From positions 309,442 to 373,441 of the forward strand of contig NW_005178593.1 in NCBI RefSeq assembly GCF_000350225.1: a DNA stretch of 64,000 nucleotides, written 5' to 3'. The notes below the pieces were generated by a model. The model was not told the origin of the DNA. It searched no databases and worked only from the letters and a program-made list of their open reading frames with translations. Positions 21,744 to 32,241 of this stretch are shown in pieces. Source of the stretch: Chondrus crispus. Taxonomy: Eukaryota > Rhodophyta > Florideophyceae > Gigartinales > Gigartinaceae. The position numbers were made by a program, and so were the translations under genes. The number at the start of each line of letters is the position of its first letter. The stretch's first letter is position 1.

Positions 21744-24356
21744 GTGTCCCGAGAAGATTTGGTTCTTGCGCGAAAAAACTACAAAGTTTACGCGGACATT
21801 GGACCAACAGTCGGATTGATGAACCGGGTGTTGTCTGTATTAGACACCGGCGCGGGACCAAACCTTGTGCGAAAATCGGAACTCCCGGCTGGAATGGAAT
21901 CTCTAGTGTCCTACGGACCGACCCAAGACATTGGCGACGCGAACAACAGGCCACTCCAGACTCTCGGAACCATCAAGATGCCTGTGAGACTTGGACGATT
22001 TGTGGCTGCTGCTGAATTTATTGTGTGCGAAAAACTCGCAGTCCCCCTAATTCTAAAAGCAGACTATTGCGATAGGTTCGTGGAGGCTATCTACCCGCGA
22101 AAGAGGACAGTTGAGTTGGCGGATTTCAAGGAGGTTCCGATCGAAAGGCGGTTTTCGGCGAAAAAATCGAAGAAGCATCTGTTCCTCGGAGAGAGCGAAA
22201 CTGATGCAAAAGGGGAGCGAGTTTCTCTCAGGGTGAAGGTGGTAAGAGCCACGACCATTGAGCCCGGGACGCAACACGTAGTCAAATGCACCTCCAAGAG
22301 GACGGGCTTGGTCGTAGTTCAACCCTACGCACCCCTATACGAGAAGCACGGGTTGGTGAACACCAACGGTGTAGTTCAGGTTGAGCCTGACAAACCTTTT
22401 AGATTGCTTGTAGCGAATTTTAGAAATTACCCTGTCAGGGTTCATAAAGGCCGAGTGGTGGCGGAACTACTACCGCACCCGAGGGCCGTATTCAACAGCA
22501 ATTCCACCATTGGTGAGGTACTTGGCATTCAAGAAATGGACGAGGAAACATTTCCTAAGTCCACCCCGCCGCCTACGGGCGAGAGAAGATGCGAACCGTC
22601 GGGACAAGATCGCGAGGATCAGCAAGGAGAACGGGAGGAAGGGCTCTCCGCGATGGCAACTACGAAGCCGGAGCGGCGGATTGAGCCTCTCCCGCCGGAC
22701 GTGGAGGAGCTGGACCTGAGCCACGTGCCGGACCGGCTGCGCGAAAGATTCCGTCGGATGTTGAAAAACTATTCGTGCATGTGGGATGGGACCCTTGGTG
22801 AGATCAACACCACGGTCCACCGGATTGAACTGGCCCCGGATACAAGGCCAATTGCGCAAGCCCCGTATCAGGCCGGGCCTAAAGCCCGCGAAGTAGAAGA
22901 TGAAGAAGTACAGAAGATGTTAGAAGCAGGAGTCATCGAACCGGCGCAGTCAGAATGGGCGTCGCCCGTGCTATTAGTGCCGAAGCCGGACGGATCGATG
23001 CGCTTTTGCGTAGACTATCGCAGGTTAAATGCGGTAACGGTAAAGAACACGTAACCTTTACCGCGCATACATGAGTGTCTGGACTTGCTTTAAGACACCA
23101 AGGTTTTCTCTGCGTTGGACGCGATCTTGGGATATTGGCAGATGCCTATCCCTGAGTGCGACCGCGACGTGACCGCATTTTCGTGTCACTCAGGTCTGTA
23201 TCGCTTCTCAAGAATGCCCTTCCGGCTAACCAACGCGCCAGCGACGTTTCAGAGAGCCATGGACATCCTGCTCTCTCCGTTCCGCTGGAAATGCTGTTTG
23301 GTATATCTAGATGATATCATCATCTTCAGCAAATCCTGGGAGGAGCACGTCGTCCACGTTGACGAAATACTGTCTGTATTGGAAAAGGCAGGTGTGAAGT
23401 TCAAGCTTCGCAAGTGCGAATTTTTCGTGGAAAAGATCAAGTACCTGGGCCATGTCGTTCGGCCAGGTACATTGGAGATTGATGTCGCGCGAACCGCCGC
23501 GTTCGAACAAGTGAGGTACCCTCAAACGCAGACCCAGCTCAGAAGCTTCTTGGGACTCTGCAATGTCTACCGCAGGTTTGTCCCGCATTACGCGAAAATC
23601 GCGCGTCCGCTCAATCAACTGTTGAAGAAGGGACAACCGGTCCAGTTTGAAGGATTCGACGAACCGTGCGAAAAAGCTTTTCATAAGCTCAAAGACGCCA
23701 TCTTGGCACCACCAGTGTTGCCGCTGCCGAAGAAGGACCTACCCTACTCGGTAGATACCGATGCAAGCGACTATCAAATCGGCGCTGCATTATTTCAAAC
23801 ACACCCGGATGCGCAACGTAAACCCATCGGGTTCTTTTCAAGAACGTTAGCCGCAGCCCAGAGAAACTATTCTGTATCAGAAAAAGAATGTCTACCGGTA
23901 ATTTGGGCCGTAAAAACTTTAAGACCATATCTATATGGCGAGCACTTCATCGTGCATACCGACCATGCCTCATTGAGGTGGTTGATGAACGTGACCGACC
24001 CCAGCCGGAGATTAATCCGATGGAGGCTACGCCTCTCGGAATTTGATTTCGAAATCAAGTACAAGAATGGCAAGGCTAACAGCCAAGCTGATGCTCTGTC
24101 AAGATTGCGGACCGCAGGAGAAACCGTGGACGAAATCGACGACGAAATCCCATGCTTTATGGCCGAACCGGCCGAGGGAACAGTGGAGGACGAGGACCGT
24201 TTTGACGCGTTAGACGACATCCTCGCTCTTGAGGGGGAGCCGCCTCCGATCGCCTCGATCAATTCCAAGCTGTCACTCCGGAGGAGCTCATTCGCCAGAA
24301 AGCCGTCGACCCCTTCTGCAATCGCATCAAGGAAGAAATGGAGGCCGGAAAGGTGA
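21744..24356 (+). pseudogene. Protease, RT and RNase H of chromovirus copy 2
   Basis: One reading frame with only two in-frame stops (23052-23054 and near 23088). The retropepsin DTGAG is at 21843. The RT begins with the usual leader ([20 protein letters not shown]), then [37 protein letters not shown] and the catalytic YLDD at 23304-23315. RNase H has TDASDY, SEKECL and VHTDHASL. The upstream part (21390-21743) is broken by a stop after the -1 frame gag overlap. The frame ends at 24356, while the integrase frame opens at 24233 in the -1 phase. The enzyme would make element cDNA. Confidence 0.87.
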
Positions 24357-25969
24357 GAACGTTCAGCATGGAGACCGAGGAACTCCAAGGAACTCTATGC
24401 CGTACCGCGGCGGAGTTTGTACAAGTGGTTATACCACCTTCGTTAAGGGACCGCGTCCTATGGATAAGCCATTACGCAAAATTTGCAGGACACCGGGGAG
24501 GCAGGAAACTTTACAAGACATTGAGAAGATATTTTTACTGGCCTACGACGGCCCTAGACTGCTATGCCGTCGCGAAGAATTGCGCTGCATGTGCATGGGA
24601 AAGGGTAAAGTTAAGAAGAAACACGAAGGAAATGAAGCTGTTCACGCCCAAAGCTCCGCTGGAGTTTGTCGCCATCGACAACCTCGGCGAGCCTATTACA
24701 ACTAAACGAGGTAATCGGTATATTCTCGTGATCAGCGATCGATGCTCGAAACTGGTACGAACCGTACCGTTGAAGAAGATATCAGCTGCGCACATCGCAC
24801 AAGCCTTCGTTCACCATTGGGTATTCGTGTACGGACCGCCGGTCAAGCTGCTGTCCGACAATGGAACACAGTTCACGGCCCGATTCTTTCAGAACGTCTG
24901 TCGAATTATGGGCATACGCAATGTGTTCACGACTACGTACCACCCGCAAGCCAACGGCCAAGTTGAGAGGTTTAACCGCACGCTGACTTCCGCGTTGCGA
25001 AAATATGTTGGAGAGCATCCCAAAGACTGGGACTTATTTAGCGACGCTGTGGCGTTCACATACAACACGCAAGTTCATCGAACTACGAACATCGCGCCCC
25101 TCGAGCTGGTGTTAGCTCGGGCGCCGAGAAGCATTGCGTTACAAGCACAGCCAAGTTTGGAATGATTTAGCTCGAATAGAGCGTACTACTTGAAATGGCA
25201 GTGGTGGTTGGAGAGCTTGATGAGAGGTGCCGATATGATTCTGCGCAGAGAACAGGCACGGTACAAGCGAAATTTCGATTCAAGACTTCGCAGGCCGAAA
25301 TACGACATCCCTGTGGGATCCTACGTGTTCTTACGAAAGGAACAAGGGACAGAGAGCGAGCCAAAACACAAGCTTGCTCAAGTCGCTACCGGACCCTACG
25401 CAGTGAAGAGGTCTGATCAAGGTACAGTCGTCATTGCCATCGGCGACCAAGAAGAGCGCGTTTCGCCAGACCGGGTGGAACTAGCCCCGAGTTCGATGGA
25501 ACCCGCGCCGGTCACCGGCTTAACACAAGCGCTACGGTTCCTTGATGGGACAGAGAGAGACGAAGGACGGAATGTTTTCGAGAATGGGGGTAGCCCCCAT
25601 ATACACACGCCTCCGCGAGAGGACCCTGAAGATCTAGCTACCGAGTTACCGTTAGCGGATACTCGGCAAGACTCACGCGAGTCAAAAGACCCGGCAGAAG
25701 AGGACGAGTCGAAAGATCTTCAGAAGGGGGAAGGAATTGTCAGTGAACACGGAGAAAGAGCTGCAGATCAGGAGTACGTGATCGACAAAATAGTCGACCA
25801 CGGATATCGAGATGGGAAATTAATTCTCAAGGTAGAATGGTATGGCTACGCGAGCGAGAACGAGACATGGGAGCCAATTGAACAATTACCGCGTAGCGCA
25901 GTGGTAACCTATTTTCGGAGGAAGAAACAACTCCTCCCACAGCAAGCCGCATGCGCGAGACCAGGGTGA
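24233..25969 (+). pseudogene. Integrase with C-terminal chromodomain, one nonsense stop
   Basis: The frame is -1 relative to RNase H; the change can only fall in the G-run at 24233-24237. The zinc-binding region (HYAKFAGH, CAAC) is followed by the catalytic Asp at 24677, Asp at 24857 (SDNGTQF) and Glu at 24965 (NGQVERFN), a complete D,D,E triad. A single TGA at 25163-25165 interrupts an otherwise open frame. Then comes the GPY/F-type C-terminal domain (VATGPYAVKR, DRVEL) and a chromodomain at 25772-25935 (YVIDKIVDHG, LKVEWYGYASENETWEP). In chromoviruses this domain binds modified histone tails and directs integration to heterochromatin. It is the marker that puts this element in that lineage. 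Confidence 0.9.
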
Positions 25970-27442
25970 GCCCCCTACGGAACGCATCGGTGAAAACGCG
26001 AAAAGAAGACGCGAGTCATAACCCGAAACCCTACATTTTTACTTTCTTAACTGTTCTGTTTTGTTTTTGTTATATTTGTTTTGTGGTTGTGTTCGTTTTC
26101 GTTTCACGCGACGCACCTAGGTTGGTGATCCCCGAGTGAGCGTGCGGCGTTCCTCGAGAGAGGACGACGGCCACGAAGATGCCAATCACTGCGACAACGA
26201 AGGACGAGAAGACCAGGCGAGGTGGAGAAAAAATTACAACTTAGCGATCAAGTGCGGTCAGAATGGCACAGCATGAAGAATGCCGTGAGAGATCGAGGCG
26301 CTGGAAGGCCCTCGAAGGAGGACTACGATCGAGAGGACGAAAAGGGAGATGATGAGGGAACCATGGGACTCAGGGGACGAACTTGGAGAGACGATGATCC
26401 CTGGGATGGATTCTACCTGGGGGGAAGATCAAGAGGGACGCTCATGCCAGGAAGGAGGAGATGGAGGACTCACGCCAGGGGACAGGGGCAATTGGAATCT
26501 CTGAAGGCGAAGCGTTATCGACGACAACATATATGAGGAAGGTTGCGCGCTTGAGTGCATCGCCCAGCGACTCGTCCTGGAGAGTCAATGTTCTGTTGTT
26601 GTGCGTACGACAATCTGAGAAGAGAGAGAGAAGAAAGCTGTACAGTGTTGGGGTTTCGGAGAGAGATGGGAAATGGCTCAGAAATGGAGAGCCTCATTGA
26701 CTTGGTGCCGAGACATGGAAAAATCACAGTAGTCTCAGTCGGAATCAATATACCCCCTTGGGGTACGATTGCGCGCGGTATCGCGTGCACGTGAAGCGAC
26801 GCTTGGATCAGTGATCCGCCCTCGTAAAGCGTGGAATGATCAAAAAATCAAAAAGACGAAAATCCGCGGAAATCCGCAAGACAAGTGGCAAGAGTCGAAA
26901 AGTGAGCATCGATCAGTTTACGAAATTTTAATCAAAACTATGGGTTGGTACAGTAGTTGTTGGACGTACGCGAAGTGGCTGTTGGCTAAAGGCCCAAGCT
27001 CCCGAGGCTGTCCGGAGACACCGTCTCCCATCACTGCGCAAGACGCTGCCCGAATCGCAACACCATGAAGTCGCCGGACCCGTTTCGGAGGCCCGGACTA
27101 CGCTCAAAAAACTGTGAGACGGACGCTCGCCGAGCAGGAGGATCAACCTCCCTAGTTTATAACACCGCTTGGGAAAGGATCGAGGGCACGCGAAACAACG
27201 CGAAATTATACTGAGGACGTCCTCTGCCTTCCTGACGTGCCGCGCTAACGAGGGTGATGACATAATGTCATGCTGACCAGGACGAGTGCAACACCGAAGC
27301 AGGACAAGGACGAAAGCGGAGAAATGAGGGGACCGAGATATTCGATCAGCCCTCCGTGACTGACACGTTACTTATGGGCCCATGACGGTATCCTCCTTCC
27401 CACTAATTGTTTATGATTTATCTCTCTTCTGTTGTTTTTTGT

Positions 27443-27503
27443 TTTTTCGTTTTGTCTCCCTTTGTTTACTTGTTTTTTCGTCTTGTCTCCCTTTGTTTAC
27501 TTG
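27443..27503 (+). repeat. Two-unit 31-bp T-rich tandem repeat
   Basis: The unit gttttttcg(t)tttgtctccctttgtttactt occurs twice in a row, followed by TTTTTTTGTGTTGCAG, which looks like a 3' splice site. It lies in the chromovirus 3' region. Confidence 0.6.
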
Positions 27504-27816
27504 TTTTTTTGTGTTGCAGAGATCCTCTTTGAGTGTGCTCGGAAGACACGAGCAAGAGAATAGAAAGGAAAGGCGAAGCCCGCCCAAATCGCAAGGCTAG
27601 CAGCAGGGCAAGCCCTCGGTGGCTTTGAGGAACGCGACGACAAGTGGCGGAGAAGAGCGACCCACGCATCTACGCACGTGTGGCACCCCGAGTTAGGCGA
27701 TCCCGAAACAACCCGTTTTACGGAGGGACCAGCTGGTAGTCGCGATGATGGGCCCTGTGTCATGAACAAGCGCGAGAGAAGATCGACAAGGCCGATCATC
27801 GACGAGAAACGACAAA

Positions 27817-27845
27817 AATATATATATATATATATATACACACAC
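27817..27845. repeat. TA/CA microsatellite
   Basis: A run of alternating TA followed by CA dinucleotides. Confidence 0.9.
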
Positions 27846-27940
27846 ATTCATGTATGTCGATGCTCGTGATAGCCTGACTGTACTGTAGCCCAATTTCGCA
27901 AGACAGGCTGAAAGGCGAAAGAGCATGGAAGGATCGAAGA

Positions 27941-28138
27941 ATGGCAGAAAAGAGGGGAAAATCATCGACAAGCTTAACTACGTTGAAGAAAAAACTCCCA
28001 TTGAATGCGGAAGTCCCATTGACAGTTGACGGGAGACTATTCGTCAATTTCTTCAAGAAGAACGCTGAGAAACTGGAGGGCAAAGGACGTTCGTACGTGG
28101 ATGATCCGGCCTCATTTGTTGCTCGAGCCTCGAGGTGA
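27941..28138 (+). CDS. Small basic ORF in chromovirus 3' region
   Basis: MAEKRGKSSTSLTTLKKKLP followed by a helical, charged stretch ending in DDPASFVARASR. It starts with ATG and is 65 residues long. It could be the beginning of an accessory protein whose continuation is frameshifted at 28135. No family was recognised. Confidence 0.3.
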   Translation: MAEKRGKSSTSLTTLKKKLPLNAEVPLTVDGRLFVNFFKKNAEKLEGKGRSYVDDPASFVARASR

Positions 28139-29805
28139 AATGTACACTTCGCGCGTGGCGGCACGCACTACCCAGAGTGGCGGCACGTTCCGGTGGGAGT
28201 CATTGCCAAAAAAAGGGGCCAGGTGCGACGGAAATTGTGTTGAATCGAAGGGTGGTACTACATGACATTTTGGGGATAACCCAACTTGGCAAAGGAAGAA
28301 CGGACGCCGAAGACCACCCTCCTCGAAGAACCTTGTTAATGCGACTCACATTTCAGAAGTCGGAAGAAAAGACCGCGAACATGAATCTTTGCGATACTTC
28401 TCCCCGTTCCCGGCAGCAAACGAGAAGCCAGAAAAGGGAAGACGACGAAATCCTCGCTTCCGGGAGGAGCATAGTTTTCGTGATTTCCCGATTGATAATG
28501 CCGCAGGCCCCACCCTTCGGACCTGAAGGACCACGAAGAATACGGCAGAGCGAGCGACTCCGAAGGAGAGAAGGCGACGTTCTACGAGGTTGTGATCACG
28601 ACGATCCATATGTTGCTACAGAAACCGGAGACCGCCCCTCCTTCATTATCTGATTAGTTTCATTTCTTGTACTCTCCTTCCTCGTTTTGTCTCAATTTGT
28701 GCTACTGTACTGTCGAGGAGATACTCGGACCGCAACTACTGACGGGCAAGACGAGACGGAGCCTGGGTAGGACGACAGAGAAACTAACTGGACTCAGGCG
28801 AAGAGGTGGGGACACGGACGCACACGCTTCTGCTAGATCAGCAGACGTGTCGACACACGACGAACGTGAGACTATTTTTAGTCTGTCATTACCACGCGGG
28901 ACAATGGGGTCCCTACAGAATCGGACTGAACGATGCGTTACTTGACTTAGTGGCAGGAGTGCACCGCATGCCGGCTCATGAGGAACGAGGTGCAAGACAC
29001 CTTTGGAAAATATTAACGAAATTAATAAGAACGACAGTTCACGTAAGATATCATGTCGGTTTGTTGGCACCAGCTACAACCGCCGATCCCACGACTACTC
29101 ACTACGCCAAAGAAGGGAGGAACACGACAACGACCCGCCTTCTCTATTTTTTGTTGTTTGTCGATCAACGGCACCTGCAATTCTTGAGGGTGCTTATTTA
29201 TGACGACTACGAAATTATAACGAGGAGAATGACGATCGTGCAAGGGATCCGGGGAAGCCCTATTGACGCACGGTTGGGACGGAAGTAACGCGCGAGTGTG
29301 CGCTGTTTGCGCATAATGAGGGCACGTCTGCCCGCCACTTCCAAAACCGCCGGTTTTCTGGCTGATCATACGCGGTGGACCCACTCTCAAGTTCGTGACT
29401 CGCGTTTCCGACTCCGATACAGTGCACGCGTGTGCGGGCAACTAAACCAACGGACAAGAACGAAACGTCAACGTTGACTACAAGGTCGATGACACAATTC
29501 GCACACGGCAATCGCCGAACAAATCGACATCCACCACGCTTCACGCATGATGGTCCGATAAGATCCAAAATAACGCAACGGACCCTCACTCTCATTTCAT
29601 TTCTTTTGACTCCCTACTTCTTGTTATTGTTTATTTTGAAGGAGCGGAGGACGGGACCCTGCGTCGGGGGCGCACGAGCAAAAGAGGAGGAAAAGGGATA
29701 GGGGAAGAGAAGGAAGGAGATAATATGAGGGCACTACTGTGATCATAACGGGGAGGAAGCGCCAAGAAGAATGGAAAAGAGGAGGAAGTAGCGAGGTGAA
29801 GAGAA

Positions 29806-29898
29806 CCCTATAGGAAATCGAGATACAGCTGGGATATAGATCAGATACAGCTTTGGAAATTTAGATATAGGTGGGATAAATGTCGGATAGATTTCCAG
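29806..29898 (+). repeat. Left terminal and subterminal repeats of CMC element
   Basis: The terminal CCC plus motif copies GATACAG, GATATAG, GATACAG, GATATAG and related variants. These would be transposase-binding sites by analogy with TnpA sites of En/Spm. Confidence 0.7.
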
Positions 29899-30052
29899 TG
29901 AACAGGGCGCAGGCTGGTCCGACGAGCAGATCCAGATTGGATGTTTGGTGGATATAGATCACATTGGCTGATATGAGATGGATATATGCCGGATCAACAA
30001 AGGATTTAACTTCATTCCTGCAACGTTATGCAAATCATATCCGAAAAATCTC

Positions 30053-30251
30053 CAAATTGACAAAGAATTTATAAGAGTGAAATTCAGTTTCAAAAATGTA
30101 AGTTTAATGAATGTTTGACTATTCGCCCAGATGGTTCCTGTTGATACCAGCTCGGCGCCCTTTAGTTTTTTCGATTTCCATATCCGTTGAATCCGAATTG
30201 CGCTTGCTACGCTTACCGGCTGCTTTGATTCTCTTCCAAGTCCTTTTAGAC
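30053..30251 (+). repeat. Direct repeat, left copy, flanking captured segment
   Basis: It aligns with 30798-30987 at roughly 80 percent by eye. On the minus strand both copies encode the same basic C-terminus (TWKR.KAAGKR.KR.SDST). The captured segment lies exactly between them. Confidence 0.75.
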
Positions 30252-30797
30252 CCCTTGCTTCGTCCTCTCCTCCTCTCCCTGCATCCTCGCCTCCCCTCAC
30301 TATGGCCACGATCCGGCTGCACGTGCTGAACCCTTCTTCTGACGGCCGCGCCGCCTCATCGTCCAGATCCGCACCTAAGAACCACGCCGCCGCCTTAACC
30401 GACGTCGAGATGGTCTCCCCACTCTTCACGCTTCCGCGGCCCCATGCCAGAACACTTCCGCTACATACCCTTCTGCGGCCCCATCATTCTGCCCCGTCTC
30501 TTCGTTCTCACCTGGGTTGCCGCCACCGGCACTTCTTCTTGGTCATCTCTCTGCCCATCTACGTGGCCACCCTCGTCGGCTCCTTCTGGTACTGCTTAAG
30601 CAACCGCCTCGACCACTTCCCCCGCACCGCCCACTCCTCGCCTTCCGAATCGTCTGGTGTGGCCTCAATAAGCGGTACCCGTTCGAAACGGCCAGGCGCT
30701 CCCTGGAACACATGCGCCGCAACCCGCTCTTCCCCTACGCCATAGAGATCGTCACCGACCGCAACGTTTTCGAGGCCCCACCGGACCCGGACGTTCT
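30252..30797 (+). pseudogene. Captured fragment of a membrane glycosyltransferase-like gene
   Basis: A GC-rich segment with an ATG at 30302 (MATIRLHVLNPSSDGRAASS). In shifting frames it codes hydrophobic stretches (FCGPIILPRLFVLTWVAA; FFLVISLPIYVATLVGSFWY) and then RYPFETARRSLEHM, FPYAIEIVTDRNVF. This order, membrane segments and then a start-of-domain motif with VVTD/IVTD, is like family 2 glycosyltransferases of the processive, membrane-bound kind. At least three frameshifts make it a pseudogene. Its base composition differs from the surrounding transposon. The family call is from motif resemblance only. Confidence 0.5.
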
Positions 30798-30987
30798 CCA
30801 ATTGACCAAGAATTTATAACAGTGAAACTCAGTATCAAAAATGAAAGTGTTTAACTATTCGCGCAGAGAGTTCCCGTTTCTACCAACTCGGCGCCGTTTA
30901 GTCCTTTCGCTTTCCGTTTCGGTTGAATCCGAACTGCGCTTGCGGCGCTTCCCGGCTGCTTTGCTTCTCTTCCAAGTCGTTTCGGAC
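30798..30987 (+). repeat. Direct repeat, right copy, end of HTH gene
   Basis: The second copy of 30053-30251. It forms the 3' coding end of the minus-strand HTH protein, so this is probably the original and the left copy is the duplicate. Confidence 0.75.
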
Positions 30988-31988
30988 ACCTGCGGCCGGA
31001 CAGAGTTATTAACTGCATGCAACTGCCTTTCGGGTGACTTCCTCCATTTAGGTGACGGTTGTTTTGTGCGACAGTCATTTATGTCGACTCTACGACGTGC
31101 AGGTCGTGACGTAGTGAAAGGTGCATTGCGATCAAAACTATTCATTCCTTTTAGCGCTTTCTTGCCACGTGGGCTACATGTCGGAGGTGCTGGCAGGATG
31201 TCGTCATCGGACTCGTTAGAGAAACTCTCATATCTCTCCTCTTCGGATTCGTTGGACAATACGTTACCATTAACACTTCCAGAAGGGTTAAAATCGTGGT
31301 GGGGGTCCGGCCCCTGATCTAGACACTCTTCAATATCCCGGTTACTGGAGTTCCTGCGGAAGCCAAGTGTTTCAGTGAAACGACGGCGAGGGTGGACCCA
31401 TTCTGGCCCTGCCGATTTGTACGAGCGATCAGATTGAAATACGTCTTGAATGAAAAAATCAGCTGCCCAAGAGTCTTCGGCAAGCTCAAGATCCGTGAAG
31501 GCGCCATCCAATCTTTTCTGGACGTGATGCAGTTTTGTTCCGTGCTTCTTAGTTGCCTCGCGATAGGTCAACTTTCCCTCTTGGATGCGATCTGGTCCCT
31601 CGTTGTACAGCGCATTACGGATCTTCTTTTTGATCTGCCTGCACCTGGAGGCATCGATGGGGTTGGTGTGGTCGCTGTACTCCACTTGTTTCCATTCTGC
31701 GTATGCTCGATTAAACATTTCTTGCGCACTTCGACGTGACCGGCGTGCTCCTGGGTTGCACTTTTTCTCCCGTCGCGTAATGGCTGCACCTGGAATCTTC
31801 AGAACACCTGCATCAGGGTTCGGGGGTCTGTATTCTCTACGAACTCTATCACGACCGTCACGTGACATGGGCCGCTGCTCCCCGCGAATTCTGTCACGAC
31901 CATCGCCAGTCATGTGCGGGTTTTGAGATGTGACTGGTTGAAGGCAACAGTGCGTGCAATTGGCACAAATTGGAGAAAAAGGGAACAA
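30855..31988 (-). CDS. Basic HTH-type protein of the CMC transposon (TnpA-like)
   Basis: A single 377-residue frame starting at ATG 31988. Residues 1-90 are basic with CANCTHCC near the start. The middle has YREATKKHGTKLHHVQKRL, which looks like a psq-type helix-turn-helix. Later come an acidic Ser-rich part and a very basic C-terminus (KRSKAAGKRRKRSS; SERTKRRRVGR) with nuclear-localisation character. It is divergent from the transposase, with about 250 bp between the starts. En/Spm-type elements encode a second protein that binds subterminal repeats; this ORF is a good candidate for that job. The frame is intact. The DNA-binding role is inference. Confidence 0.6.
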   Translation of the reverse strand: MFPFSPICANCTHCCLQPVTSQNPHMTGDGRDRIRGEQRPMSRDGRDRVRREYRPPNPDAGVLKIPGAAITRREKKCNPGARRSRRSAQEMFNRAYAEWKQVEYSDHTNPIDASRCRQIKKKIRNALYNEGPDRIQEGKLTYREATKKHGTKLHHVQKRLDGAFTDLELAEDSWAADFFIQDVFQSDRSYKSAGPEWVHPRRRFTETLGFRRNSSNRDIEECLDQGPDPHHDFNPSGSVNGNVLSNESEEERYESFSNESDDDILPAPPTCSPRGKKALKGMNSFDRNAPFTTSRPARRRVDINDCRTKQPSPKWRKSPERQLHAVNNSVRPQVSETTWKRSKAAGKRRKRSSDSTETESERTKRRRVGRNGNSLRE

Positions 31989-32241
31989 GAAGATGGAACG
32001 GGGATGATATCGACGGACCGTAGTCTGTAGAGTTTGGAGATAAGAAAGACTTGCGCATCATTCTGCTTCTACGGAAGGGAGTGATAAACGCAAAAAGTAT
32101 TCGTTTTGCTAACTGAAGCGAAACAAAATCCGAAGCGAAAGAATACAAAGTTTCAGGGCTTTACTATTAACCTCAGCTTCTACTTTGTGCATTTTGGCCG
32201 ACTCAACTATTTGGAAGCTGTACATTGCACAACACCTGGAA

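Larger units (their letters stand above)
25970..29801 (+). other. Long 3' region of chromovirus copy 2
   Basis: 3.8 kb between the chromodomain stop and the CMC insertion. It has four T-rich tracts (about 26030-26105, 27400-27515, 28655-28700, 29590-29640), each followed by purine-rich sequence, giving a loosely repeated layout. Short frames such as 27941-28138 (MAEKRGKSSTSLTTLKK) and 28135-28653 look partly coding, but no domain was recognised. It may be decayed extra ORFs of the element. Confidence 0.4.
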
